In this document: positions 42,780 through 54,850 of the stretch, one piece after another
How positions within the stretch are numbered: the stretch's first letter is position 1
How the letters are laid out: every line of letters begins with the position of its first letter
The notes under the pieces: model-generated
Database searches by the model: none
The model's input: the letters and a program-made list of their open reading frames with translations, nothing else
What the model was told of the DNA's origin: nothing
Assembly (NCBI GenBank): GCA_047967505.1
Contig: CM106540.1
DNA length: 64,000 bases
Direction: 5' to 3' (one strand)
Source of the DNA: Dipteris shenzhenensis
Lineage: Eukaryota; Polypodiophyta; Polypodiopsida; Gleicheniales
Made by a program: the position numbers and the translations under genes

Positions 42780-44779
42780 TAATGTGCTACTCCTCAGGAT
42801 CAGCTCTCATGCCAATAGTTGCAAGTATGCTCTCGTGATCCGCCACTACAAGGTGCCATCGTGGAGTGGATGTCGCCTTGCGAGTGCGAACACGACTCAA
42901 AGTAATCTTGATCCCAACAACAAGATGAGAATACATGTATGCCTCCTGATCCACCATGTACTCCTGGAACTCAATATAGCGACCACGCCTCTGTATCTAT
43001 TGAAAATAGTGGCCACCTACGATCATGCTATGAGCATTGAAGTGCATCCCATGCCCATCCACTGTATCCTCATTCAACACACTCTTCAGCATAGAGCATC
43101 GCAACAAGTAATAATCCACACCCTCCTCATTGCCCTCCGAAGGAATAACCGCGAAGATATCACCAATACACAAAATATCTGTAAGCTGGTCATAATCTCT
43201 AGAGGAACTGAATCCCGCATCCTGATCATCATGTACCTCCTCCCAAGGCTAGAAGGGAGAAAGCACTCGCCGTACCCATGGATCGGCCCACGGTATCATG
43301 GAGCACCCTCCCCAATCATCATCAATGCATGCAGAGCAAAAACATGCAAACCATTGAGAAAAGATCGCAGGGTTGAGACTCACCTACGCTCCTGATGGAA
43401 TGGAAATCAAGAGTGCCAGACACAGAACGACAATCAAAAGGCCTACACCGATCAAGGCTCCCAATGTCCACGCACCAAAAATACCGGCTCACCACCCTAT
43501 CGTCACGCGACTGAAACGAGGAGATAGCACTAGTGGATAAGTGCTAGCTGCAACACCGCACCACATCATGTGCATCCTTGAAGCGATCGGCATTGTGACG
43601 CAACTGGTATCGATGCAAAGCACGCTTCACGCAAGCACCTGCACCATCGTGCTCTCCCTTACCGTGCCCTGTCTCGAAGTAGCTCCATGTGATCAGAATG
43701 CTTGTCTCACGATGCCATCTGTAGAACCATAAAACTGTCTAGCGGATTTGAACTGACCACGACAGCCGTCTGACCAGATCAGCGCCGCTGCCATGTGACA
43801 CCATGATCCCTCAAGAAACTATCATGCAAAGTGAAGCAATGCTGCACAAAATGGGCATCATGTGATCGATCATCACTAATGTAGAAGTGATACTCTCGCA
43901 CAATGACGCGTGAGTTCATGGTGCTATCAATGCCATCCACATGGGCCTGTGCATGACGATAGCTCATGTGCACAAATATAGCAACCTGCAATATGGCATT
44001 GAAAAAAAATATGACTATTGAAATAATTCAATATAATGAGGCGGGGAAAAAATCAATACTCAATCACACGTCACCTGTTCGGAGAAATAATACTCCAATT
44101 GGATCTCATGCTGTGGTGCAAAGGTGTAATTCTGCGCAAAGTCAACCACTGAGACAACCACCCCTGTAGGAAATGTCCTCAAATATGCACGGAACTGACG
44201 ATCCTCCCATTTCGCAGTGTGCGAGTGGCGTATGTAGCGGTACAGCTTCCCTCAAAAACTGTCAATGAATACAACACATGGTGTCTCCTTCCCCACAAGC
44301 TGCAACCTCCTCGACTGTGCACCAACATCTAATGTCAAGGTACTGTACTCATATTGCTGCCAATGAACCATCTACACATCACAAGTATCTAGTGCAACTC
44401 GTGGCACTCTAGCAAAGTCACCACACAAAGTACACTTGCCTTCCACACAATCAGGGGAGTGGAATAAAGCATCACTATCTCGTGTACACAATATGGAATG
44501 AATAAAGTCGCGAGGGCTAGTAGGAACCACTCCCCTATGACCATCAAGGGAACGGAATACATCATACATCAATCCAAAATCCACATGGTAGCGACAACAG
44601 CATGTGTCACGCTCCTGAGAGCATCGCACAAACCATGGCCTGCATCGCTCAAATGACCTCTGCCCAATCCTGAACTCCGGGTGTGCCTCTACAAACTGAG
44701 TGTACAACTCAGTCTGGGTACACTCCAAAAAACATGCACCATGCTCAATGTACACATTGCGTGACACCCTCTTCCACAA
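42780..44779 (-). pseudogene. DDE-like transposase of an unnamed family, frameshifted
   Basis: Minus strand. 44779-44372: LYTQFVEAHPEFRIGQRSFE, CRPWFVRCSQERDTCCCRYH and a Cys cluster (CVEGKCTLCGDFA), a likely zinc-binding N-terminal region. Then LYRYIRHSHTAKWEDRQFRA and VVVSVVDFAQNYTFAPQHEI (first acidic candidate, about 44110), SYRHAQAHVDGIDSTMNSRV and EYHFYISDDRSHDAHFVQHC (about 43900). After frame changes come IWSDGCRGQFKSARQFYG (about 43765; second acidic candidate) and WSYFETGHGKGEHDGAGACV (about 43670; third acidic candidate). After a probable intron (GTGAGT near 43383) comes GDIFAVIPSEGNEEGVDYYL (about 43170) with a TAG at 42997-42999. The SDG.x.GQFK and GHGKGEHDGAGA motifs recall uncharacterised transposase-like proteins; I cannot name the superfamily. 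The first exon is missing or replaced by the palindromes that abut 44779. Confidence 0.6.
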
Positions 44780-44780
44780 T

Positions 44781-44898
44781 GCCTCGATCGAGGTACCCCT
44801 CGATCATAGCACATACCCCTCGGTCATATACCTCGATCGAGGTATTCTATGCCTCACGCAGGATGCCTCACGCAGGTCATAGACCTCGATCGAGGTAT
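44781..44898. repeat. Palindrome cluster (right)
   Basis: One perfect ATACCTCGATCGAGGTAT (44828-44845) and two near-perfect copies (44781-44795 and 44882-44898), with half-sites CCCCTCGATCAT and CCCCTCGGTCAT between. It lies at the upstream edge of the minus-strand transposase gene, mirroring the left cluster. Confidence 0.9.
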
Positions 44899-44919
44899 TC
44901 TATGCCTCGCACATCATGA

Positions 44920-45260
44920 TGTGTATACATGTGGCTAATGTGGCACCATGCATGGTCATGATGTGGCAATATAGTCTCTTCCATGATGTGGAAAGGTGAT
45001 GTGGCATGATGAGTTGGCATTCATGAGGTGGTAGATTGACATGGCAAATTGAGGTGGAGGGATTGGTGATGTGGCAAGGTTGACAAGGTATGCCAAGGTG
45101 GCAAGGTGTGATGACATGGCTCATGATGTGGAATGATAAGGTGGCACATGTGGCAGCACGTGTGGCAATGTAAGGTGACATGGCAAGGAGTGATGTCACA
45201 TCTCCTTGATGACATGGCACCATGTGGTCTAACAACGTGGCATGGTTGCAAGGCAAAAAT
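44920..45260. repeat. ATGTGGC/GACATGGC word array
   Basis: Irregular runs of ATGTGGCA, GGTGACATGGCA and CATGATGTGG. The reverse complement words (GCCACATCA, TGCCATGTCA) are equally frequent at 58060-58650, suggesting a shared origin. No gene. Confidence 0.6.
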
Positions 45261-46154
45261 AGATGACTCAGCCTTCTGCATGGGCAGCATGCACACTCCA
45301 AAGGCTTGCCACTACGGTCGGTGATGCTCCTAGCCTACCTCACCAAACCTAATACCAAGCCTACCTTGTCTTGGTATTAGGCTTGGGTGGCCCTTTTTCC
45401 CCCACAAAAGGGAGATTTCAATCTTGGAGGCCATATCATACGTTTCCCTTACTCAAATTTAACCAAAATTTTTTCCTCTTATTCATAATGTAGAGAACTA
45501 AAAATATTGACATTTTTGAAATGTTTGGTCATGTTTGAGAATTACTAGATTTATTTTTAATATTCTTTATTGATCCTCTAAGGAGTAAAAGTAAAAATTA
45601 AACTTCAATCTTCCTAAATCTAACCATTGGTGGATTTGGCATTTGATGATTCAACCACACACCCTTATGTGCCTACTAACCTTCCACCGAATTGGATTTG
45701 CTTAATTATTCAAAATACTAAAAAAATGTGGTGTGCTACTAAAATGCATGTACTTTATGACTTTATTTATTATAAATAATTATTTATAATTAGATAAATC
45801 ATTCAAAAAAATACCAATAAATCAAGTTAAGCTCTACATAATGCAAAGAGACCACTTACAAAGTTTCAATAACATTTAATCTAAAATGAGTGAGAAATTT
45901 AGAATTTAATATGACACTCTCTGTTCATGACAAACGTGTGTGACAACCCTGGAACCATGCCGTGTGACACAAAGAAATTTTTTGTGTGTGCATCGAATTT
46001 TCGATCAGACTATACGATTGTGTGCACAATAGCAAGTGTGATGTTGTGTCAAAAGACTTCAAAGACTAGATCCATAGGGAAGTAGGTGAGATTTGCATTT
46101 TTGTGTGCTAAAAAGCTTGTTTTTCCACCTCCTAAGGATTGGGAAGTGAAAAAA
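45261..46154. other. Right subterminal non-coding part of the 13-kb element
   Basis: AT-rich, no gene seen. It contains a short inverted repeat CCTAATACCAAGCCTACC / GGTATTAGGCTTGGGTGG (45348-45392). Ends in the terminal inverted repeat. Confidence 0.45.
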
Positions 46155-46183
46155 AAGTGGACACCCTTAGCTTGCTACTTCCC
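46155..46183 (-). repeat. Right terminal inverted repeat of the 13-kb element
   Basis: AAGTGGACACCCTTAGCTTG then CTACTTCCC, the complement of 33131-33159 at 27 of 29 positions. Followed by AGAA. Confidence 0.8.
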
Positions 46184-46370
46184 AGAAGAACATGCTGAAG
46201 GGAGTGAGATAGATAGAGAAGATCACATGATCGAGAAGTAGACACAAGAATGGAGGCAAAGTAATGTAGATGATTGCTGGATGTAAAAGCAAGTACAATG
46301 CCTCTTTTATAGGATGGGCAAGCCTTATCTTTCATAAACCACACATATCATCGATGATGATGTTAGATAG

Positions 46371-47484
46371 TGTTAACCCTATGGCATTAAGGGCTAGAAG
46401 TGCAGTTTAGGACAACAACTATGAGAGCATTATGTCTATAGAGTAGCGGCAAAGCTCTTCTTGTAATATCTTGAGCCTCAAAGATGGTATGATAAATCTT
46501 AAAGGATGAGGATAGCCAAAATCCTCTCTAGAAAAGATCCAATCATACTTGCAAAATCAGGATCTAGACAGAGAAATACTAAATCTAGAGAGAGAAATAC
46601 TAAAAGCCTACACTTTTGGAGGTCCCTCCACTTTGTGTAGAGACCCAAAAAGTCCCTCCACTTTGTGTAGAGACCCAAAAGGTCCCCCCCAAATGTGGAG
46701 GGACTCTTGTCCAAAAGGTCTCCTACAAAAGAGTTCCCACCATGGAGGTACCTATGAATTGTGTCGAGACTAATATGTATAAATATCTCTCAATGGAATG
46801 AAGCTCCCACTCTTTGGGGTTCAGTGTTCAAGCTCACTATTGTGTTCATGCGATTGATCTCCATTGCGTCCATGCTCTCTTACACTATCGTGTTCTAGCA
46901 TGCCCTTACCCTTGCACTCTCTACCCTTGTACTCCCTCCACCTCCTCCTCCTTCCTCCCTCCTCCTCCTCCTCCCTCATCCTTCTCCTCCATCTCCTCCT
47001 CCCCCCTCCTCCTCCTCCTCCCTCCTCCTTCCTCCTCCCATCTCCTCCTCCTTCCTCCCTCTTCCTCCTTCTTCCTCCTCCTCCTCCTTCGTCCCTCCTC
47101 CTCAACCCTTAACCCTCGAACCTGCGAAGGAGACTAGCTCTCCACTCCTCAACCTTGGACTCCTCCTAAACCTTGCAACCCCTTCTGAACCCTAGAACTC
47201 CTAGTTAGCTCTCTCAACCCTGTCCCCCTTTCGAACCCTGAAATCCCCTTCTAAACCCTTGAACTCTCGTGGAGGCGAGAACCTCCATCAATCATTATAA
47301 TCAAGCCCTCTTTCTCATTCATGCGTGCATGAGATCTGCTTTCCATGCTTTAGCCTAGACCTCTCACCGAAACACGACCCGAGGACCTATGCTACACGTG
47401 AACACCTATGCTACAACGAGCGACGACATGACTGTAGGTCACCAACACCCTTGGAACATGCACTTGGGTAAAACAAAGACAACA
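46371..47484 (+). mobile_element. 5' LTR of a second, inverted gypsy element of the left-end family
   Basis: 1114 bp, TGTTAACCCT...AAGACAACA, compared with 1106 bp for the copy at 3574-4679 in reverse complement. Shared landmarks in order are a TATA box (TATAAATA, about 46776-46783), AATGGAATGAAGC and CACTCTTTGGGG just after it, a (TCC)n run (46925-47100 against GGA at 4140-4230), AACCCT(A/G)GAACTCC repeats, and ACACGACCCGAGGACCTATG near the inner end. More diverged than the left copy. Low-complexity frames in the TCC run are not genes. Confidence 0.72.
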
Positions 47485-47486
47485 TT

Positions 47487-47504
47487 TGGTGCTGCTACCA
47501 GGGA
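47487..47504 (+). promoter_or_regulatory. Decayed tRNA-Asp-type primer-binding site
   Basis: TGGTGCTGCTACCAGGGA, two bases after the LTR end, the same spacing as at 3571/3574. It differs from the ideal tRNA-Asp complement at about five positions, all of them transitions, as expected of an old methylated copy. Confidence 0.55.
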
Positions 47505-48464
47505 GGAGCGCCTGAAGCGAAAGAGGAGCATGTGCTTGCATATGTGAAAAAGAACCCTTCAAAAAACCATTCAAGATAGATCCCTCAAGGCAAATGAGTG
47601 AAAAAATGCTTCCAAATAATGCAAAAGGATAATGTTGACTTACAAAATCACATTAATACACTAAACACCCAAAATTAACCCTTAATCCCCCCACATCCTA
47701 TAAAAGCAACATCAACCCCCCTCATTTCTTTCCCCACACTTTTGTTAGCCACTCCCTTCTCCAAATTTTGTTAAGTCTCCATATTTTCCGTCTATCTCTA
47801 TTTTCTGTCCTCCAACTTCGGTCCACCATTTCCACCACTACCACCACTTTTTCCATCAACCCCCCTCCACCACCACCTTTTCCGTCACCCCCTCTTCCAT
47901 CTCCATCTCCACCTCCCATCATCTTCCTCCCTACCACCTCCACTTTCTCTGTCCATCCCTCATCTCCCCCACTCAAGGTAACCATCCTTTTCCCCTCCAC
48001 CATTTCTCTACCTCTCTCTACACCCCATCTCTCCTTCCCCCCTCCAACCCCCTTTTCCTCTCCCCACCACCCCCCATCTTTTCCCCCCTCCACCCCCCTC
48101 CTATCCCACCCCTAGCATCTCTCTATCTCTCTCTAAAAACCCCCATTACCCTCCACTCCACCATCTCTCTATCTCTCTCTACACCCCATCTCTCCTCTCC
48201 ACCTCCACCCTCCACTCCACCATCTCTCTACCTCTCTCTACACCCCCATCTCCACTTTTCTCCCTCCATCTCCCCTTTCCCCCACCTCCACCTCCCACCT
48301 TCACCTCTACACCCCCCCTCCTCCCCCCCCTACCCTGACCCCCACCCCCACCTCCTCTCCACCTCCACACCCCCCCTCCTCCCACGACCCTCTCCACCCC
48401 CCCCACCCTCCCTCCACTTCCCCCACTCTCTTCTTCCACCCCCTGTTTTCTTCTCTCTCTTCCC

Positions 48465-48510
<46 letters not shown>

Positions 48511-48561
48511 TCTCTCTTTCTCTCTCTCTCTCTCTTCTCTCTCTCTATTCCCCCCTTCTCT

Positions 48562-48623
<62 letters not shown>

Positions 48624-49640
48624 CCCCCCCTCTGCCTAACATTACCTAAGGAAGGCAAGGCCCCAAGGGCATTGACCTTGGCAGCATACGGGTGGCCAAC
48701 CTGTAGCGCTCGCGTGCCACACGATGGCACCCACTAGTAGAGGCAGTGACACCCGTGCCAATGGCGACGACGCTCGCCTGCAACGCCTAACATGTGACGC
48801 CCACCAGCCGACTCCATGGACCAAGGGCCTTAAGGCCCTCCATAACACCCTTCCCCCTGTCCATTCCCAAACCCACCCCTCCACCTTCAACCCCCCCCCA
48901 AAAAAAACCTCAGTCGTCGCTTGCAGCCGCAGCCGCCGCTGCCCCCCCCCTTTAGTTAAAAATATATTTTTTTATTTTAAAAAAAAGTAACCCTAACTTA
49001 ACCTTAATTTAACCTTAGTTAGGCTAGTTTTAACCTAGGCTAGGTTTGACTTACCTTAGGTTAGTTTAGCATAGGTAATAACTACAAGTAAGTTAATAGA
49101 CTAACTGAGTTAGTTCAACTAACTGAGCTTTGTTGACCAAGTTAGAGTAAAGACACTAACTATCACTAACCATTAGTTAAATTAGTGGCAAACATCTAGT
49201 TACATTAATTGGATTGGGTCAATTAGGTCAACTGAGTTGGATCAGTTATACTCCCCCTCAGTTAGACTTAAAGTCCATTCACACTTGGACATAAAGACCA
49301 AAGGGCCCCTAAATTCCCCTAACTTTGAGGGTCATAACTTGCTTATTTGGGACCCGTTGTGGACCCAAATTAAACCACAAATTCACACACGAAACCTTTG
49401 AAATGTGGGAACCTTTTCTAGCCAATCCCACACAATTTAGGTATCCATAACACTCGTGAATTTGTACCCCCGTGTGGGGCCCTTTCTCACACAATTTTGC
49501 TAATAAGATTCCACCGTGACCTCCAATTGACAATCCGTCTGCACCGGCACATTTTCCCACTCGTGGAACAATCATAGGCATGTTTTTAACACGATGGTCC
49601 CTATGACACTAATGCATCTCTAAACCCTCTAACAATTTTT
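47505..49640 (+). other. Leader of the inverted gypsy copy with pyrimidine tract
   Basis: It parallels 540-3552 in reverse complement: a unique part (47505-47760), a pyrimidine-rich tract (47770-48640, with (CT)n runs at 48470-48620), a short GC-rich segment (48640-48890), a CTAAC/TTAGT block (48990-49250) and the part with CACGATGGTCCCTATGACAC (about 49590). No gag follows, so the element is truncated here. The frames in the tract are low-complexity artefacts. Confidence 0.65.
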
Positions 49641-49899
49641 ACTCCTATTTTGGGAGCTCGTATCATGGCCGTTTGAACCCAGATTTCACGCATGTAAAGA
49701 TCTATTGTAAATGAAGTTTTTCGAAGTGTTTAACCATCATTTTTTGGGCTCTAGTAGTTGCCTCACATAGGCACTGATTTTGACCCACCACTGCTTACTT
49801 ATTTTTTACCATTTTCAGCTCCACGAAGGTCGAAATCATAATCGAACTTCGCAGTCATATGCACTATTAGCCGAAAAAGAAATCAAGATAAGAGGCTAG
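49641..49899. other. Junction region, no gene
   Basis: Between the truncated inverted gypsy leader and the LTR-like region on the right. Contains CCGTTTGAACCCAGATTTCACGCATG (49669-49694, close to the complement of 783-812), so part of it is also leader-derived. No coding signal. Confidence 0.35.
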
Positions 49900-50868
49900 A
49901 GGATAGGTATGGCAACGCTCAAGGGCCATAGAGGAATAGGGAACGTGAGGGGAGGAGTGTTAACATGGGTGGGGAAAAGGGATTAAGAGGGGAGGGAAAG
50001 AAGAGGGAGACTATGGCACAAGGGGAGAGGGAGAGGGGAAAGAGGAGTATGTACATGGGTGGAGGAGGAATGTAGAGATGGAGACATCAAGGGAAGAGGG
50101 TCATGCTTTATTTGAAAGGAAGGATGAGGAGAAATATCAAAGTACTAGATAGGTGGCTTTACAAGAATGAGCGTGTACCATCAAGGAATAGCCCCCTCCT
50201 TTTATAGCCAAGAGAGAGGGTCTCTCCCAATAAATGCATCCTCCCACATGCATGGTGTGTGTGGAAGAGTCTCCCATGTGAGCTAGGCGGTTACGCACTC
50301 TCAATTGTGTGCGATAACGCTTAGCCACATTTTTCCACATATATCAACTCCCATATCCCAAGTCTATGATACTCCCTTGGTCTCTTCCCAATTTTATAAT
50401 ACGTTCAAACATCTAGGAGGACAAGTGGAGGGTTGGCACAAGGAATCTTGCCACCTCATCCTACTTTCCCCATTAAATAACTTGCACTCTTGGACCTTCT
50501 ATACCTCCCCCACATGGGCCTATCCTACATGGAGGGAATAACCCAATATAATATCCATCTCCACATATTTTATATTACTTCTCCCATAGACTTTGGGCCA
50601 TATCTCACTAAATGCAGGCATGGGACCGCCTAGGTGGAGGGGTGGCACATGGAGGAGCCATGCCACCTTAACATTTTATAATATTACTACCATGGATTAT
50701 GTACAACACACCTTATGGGTCCTCTTATGTGGAAGGGTGGCACATGGTCATGCCCTGCCACCTCAACCCTAGCCCTATGCACTCCATATTTTATTATACT
50801 ATTGCCACACATACAAGCACACACTCATATTTATGCCTTTTTACTTTGGTCAAATTTATCCATAATAG
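49900..50868 (-). mobile_element. Probable 3' LTR of the truncated gypsy gag-pol
   Basis: It lies directly downstream (minus strand) of the integrase end. A polypurine tract (GCTTGGGGGGGGGAC, about 50867-50883) marks its start. A strong minus-strand TATA box, GGCTATAAAAGGAGG, lies at about 50190-50204. The outer boundary is a guess because the partner LTR is missing. The region carries no coding signal. Confidence 0.45.
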
Positions 50869-50904
50869 TCCCCCCCCCAAGCAGGGAATGCACAACATTT
50901 CCAT

Positions 50905-53900
50905 GCTTGGGACCATCATGCACAAAGAAGGGCTTGAGATAACGCTTATTGATCACCTTCTTGCCGTATGGCTCATGCAGCTCCTGAACTTGTACAGACC
51001 CATTGCTATGTTCATGCCTTTGTATGGACCGGTCCACAGTGGCAAAAACTTCTTATCCATTTGGTGGTCCAATCTGTTATCAAAGCATAGCAAAACATCC
51101 CCCTCAGCAAAGTGTCTTTCCCATCCCTTGTGAATCTTAGCATCCAAGCGGGCCTTTTGTCAATTCTTTTGGATCTCTGTTTGGTGTAGTGTAAGGCATC
51201 GGGTTTTATCTAACTTCTCAAGTTGTACCAATCTGGCCTCTACATGTTCATCCTCTGTCATCCTCTGTTCTTGTGCCAATCTCAAGGCGGGAATCTCTAT
51301 CTCTAGTGATAAAACTGCCTCAGTACCGTACACTAACTCAAAAGCAATGTGACCTGTAGACTTTTTATGGGTGATGTTGTAAGCCCACATGGCTTTAGTG
51401 ACCTTCTGATCCCACTAGCTCTTGTTCCCCGTGGCCATTTTCCCCATGGTTTTACAAAGGAGGCCGTTGGTCCACTCCATTTGTCCCATGGACACTGGGT
51501 GATAGATGCTAGAAGTGCGGTGACCAATACCCATGCGATCCATGAGCAATTCCACTGCTTCATTTAAGAATGGACTCCCATGGTCGGATACTATTTCCAT
51601 GGGTGTCCCAAACCTTGTGCAAATACATTCAAATATGAAATTTGAAACTGCCTTACCATTTATAGCGGGGAGGGCGATAGCTTCAACCCACTTAGTGACA
51701 TACTGAGTGGCTACCAAAAGATACTTCTTTTTGCGGGTAGTCATGGGCAAGGGCCCGACAAAATCTATTCCCCACTTCTGAAACGGATGGATGGACATCA
51801 CTGGGTAATGTTGCCCAGGATGCAAATCCTTCCTACCAAAGAATTGGCATGGTTTACAGGTTTTGCAATAGGAAGTGACATCCTTGAACAAGGTTGTCCA
51901 ATAGTATCCAGCACGTAAAATCTTCTTAGCTGTATAGTCACTGGCATAGTGGCCTCCACAAAATCCATCATGATAATGCTTCAATACCTTAAGCACTTCA
52001 TCTACATCAATGGCCTGGGCCATCTTAGTACCCCATCCATGCCTTGACGGTACAAGACCCCATCAAAGAGAATGTAGCGCCTACTATCTCTTCGGATCTT
52101 CTTTCTCTCATAGCTAGTACTTTTCGGAGGAAAGGAGAAAGCAGTCAGAAACCTGTAGATACCACCATACCATGGATCCCCAACTTCTATGGCTGCTACA
52201 AGGGTTACATCGAGGCACTCCTCTAAATCAATCAAAACATTATTCAAGTTGGAAAACCCCCTTTTACAATTTTGAAAGAAAAATCATATTCTTGTAGAAC
52301 TGCCAACCATTTGGCCAACCAGCCCATGGGATTTGGTGATTGAAGAATGTGCTTTGCAAGACCATTGCTAGAGATTATAATGAAGGACATTCCAGCCACA
52401 TAATGCTTAAATTTCTCACTGCAGAACACCAAAGACAAGGCATGCTTGTCAGCCTTAGAGTAGCATCGTTCAGTTTCGAGCAATTGTCGAGAAGTAAATC
52501 AAACAGGATACAAGAACCAATCCTCCCCTTGCTGGAGAAGAATATTCGCCAGAGTGTGCTCACCAAACCTAGGATTGATATAGAAAATCTTTGACCAATC
52601 AGGATTGCATAGAATGGGTTCTAAAGCTAGAGCATTCTTGATTTTTGCAAACCCATGATCACAATCCTCATCCCAAGAGAAAGCAACCCCATCTTTTAAT
52701 AGCATAGTCATGTTGTGTCAAAGTAGCATATTGATCAATGAAGCGGCGATAGTATCCTGCTAGATTAACAAATGAGCATACCTGATGTTTGGTTGGTGGG
52801 GAGAGCTTGAGGATGGCTTCTACCTTCTCAGGGTCAGGCTTTTGACGCCCTCGGATGAGACAATATGTCCCAGTAACCTTCCTTGAGTGGCTCCAATGGT
52901 GCATTTCTCAGGGTTGAGACTACCATTCGCATCATTGACCCTTTGGAAGGCCAACCTAACCTTCATGACATGCTCCTTACGTGATGAGAATATACAAAAA
53001 TCATCTAAAAACACCTCCAAGAAATCCCCCAAATAAGGAGCAAACACCATCTGCATAAATCTTTGAAAGGTAGCAGGAGCATTGGTGAGGCCAAATGGCA
53101 TTACTTTGAATGCAAATGTCCCCCAGGGTGTGGCAAATGTGGTTTTAAGCACATCTTCTTCGGCAATTCTAATTTGATAAAACCCAGAGTAACCATCATA
53201 GAAAGTATACATCTCATGACCACTTACCTTCTCAAGAATGAGGTCTTGAAAGGGAAGAGGATGATGGTCCCTCTTGGTGGCTGCATTGAGTTTCTTATAG
53301 TCGATGCAGACCCGACACTTGTTGTTTTTCTTTGGGGTGACTACCACTGGTGAAACCCATTCAGTATTGTGAACTAGAAAAATAAATTTTGAGCCACAGG
53401 CTTTGCATCAGGCTTCAGCTCTATCTTGTGCTCTATGGCAGTCACATGGCAAAGGTGGCGGTAGCTAGTTGCGAAAAGGTCAAGGAAATCTTTGAACATT
53501 TCTAGGAATTCCTCTTTCTCACTTGGAGTGAGGTCTGGGGAAAGAATAGATTCAAGCTGTTGAGGACTAGCTGTTACCTTTTCTACAGGTGGCGGGGTTG
53601 GAGACACCCCCATCATGTAAACTTCCTCCTCTGAGAACTCCTCCCCCTCGTCTGATCCTTCCATTGATTCAGACATCGAGGATGAGAGAGTATCAATGTC
53701 TTGCTCCTCTTCTTCTTCTGGTTCCGTGGCACCTGGTTGCACCAGGATCTTCTCCTTAGAAGCACCAAAAGACATGTGTAATGTCTTCCAATAGCTAACT
53801 ACATCACTCTTTCTCAACCATGGTCTCCCGAGCATGGCTGGGTAACTCCTACCTGTATCTTCGATGTCCACTACATAGAAATTAACGGTGGTGGTAAACC

Positions 53901-54850
53901 CATTGACAGTGATGGGCAAATCCTCAATGACTCCCAGGGTGGCGAGTCATCGACCATCTGCTACCTTGATTCAAGTGGAGGAACGCCTTGCGCATTTCAA
54001 ATTCAATTTCTTCATGATTTGGGGCACCATGATATTACATGCAGCTCCCCCATCAACACACACACTTTTGACACGACAATTATCCATGATGGCATCTACT
54101 GTATGTGGGTGCCGATCAATTTCTTTAGAGATGGAAGAGACCTCTCCTACCTTTCCCTTTTTATTGCTCCTCCTTGTTGAGAGCCCTTGCTACAGCTCAC
54201 GTCTCACCTTAGGGCTTAATGCTATTAGTTGAGGGAGCGTGATGCTCAAAGACTGATGAGCAAGGTCCTGAACGACCAAATAGTCCTCTTGCCCCGAGCC
54301 AATGGAAAAATCCAAGGGCGACCACTTACTCCTGCGAGATCTTTTAGTCTTCTCTGTTGGTGTGTCTGCCATCTCAGCATCTGAGGGCTCTGAGAAGGAC
54401 ACCTTCCTAGGGCAGCCCGGTCCATGGTTTGGAGAGGGGTCCGAGGTTGTATGACTTCTTTTCCTGAGGTCAAGGATCTCTACATTAGAATCATCGGTGC
54501 CTGATTCACTTAGAAGATTCACCCTTGGAATATTGGGACATTCTGTTGATAATGACCGTTCTAGTGGCACTCGTAGCACACAATATTGGCACGTTCTCTT
54601 GGAGGGCGATTGGATTGATTTCTGATGCCCACCATCTCAAGTCAAAGATCATTCAGGGCCTTGGCTAGGTCATTGACCCTGGGTTCCTTAGCAGGAGGGG
54701 CCAGGGGAGTAGGAAGGAGGGGGGCTCATGGGCGAGGCAGGGGAAATCTTCCAGGTGGATGTTGAGGATATACTCCTTATTGAGGGTAAGCATCTAAGGG
54801 AGGACCATACATTTGAGGTGGAGGGGGTCTTATCACAATCAGGATCTTTA
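50905..54850 (-). pseudogene. Ty3/gypsy gag-pol, decayed and 5'-truncated
   Basis: Minus strand. Gag end (54850-54562) with a CCHC knuckle CYECH*NGHY, where the star is a TAG at 54561-54563. Then the gag-protease linker (54560-54190), the retropepsin end (53919-53374; YPAMLGRPWLRKSDVV), RT (53347-52820; EWVSPVVVTPKKNNKCRVCI, YSGFYQIRI, FKVMPFGLTNAPATFQRFM, FLDDFCIFS) and the connection (AGYYRRFIDQYATLTQ). RNase H follows at 52710-52244 (LLETERCYSKADKHALSLVF), then integrase (52023-51163; HHCC-type HYHDGFCGGHYASDYTAKKI, C..C; catalytic D in KWGIDFVGPLP, D in VSDHGSPF, E in QMEWTN) and its C-terminal GDVLLCFDNR...WTGPYKG (51147-50831). Frameshifts occur at about 53360, 52820 and 52244. The protease-RT junction has lost about 15-20 residues. 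The RT-RNase H-integrase order defines Ty3/gypsy. Confidence 0.88.

Noticed and set aside
46814-47137. Ser/Leu/Pro-rich frame
   Set aside because: TCC triplet run inside an LTR.
47722-48642. Gly/Glu/Arg-rich minus-strand frames
   Set aside because: Complement of the pyrimidine tract in the inverted gypsy leader.
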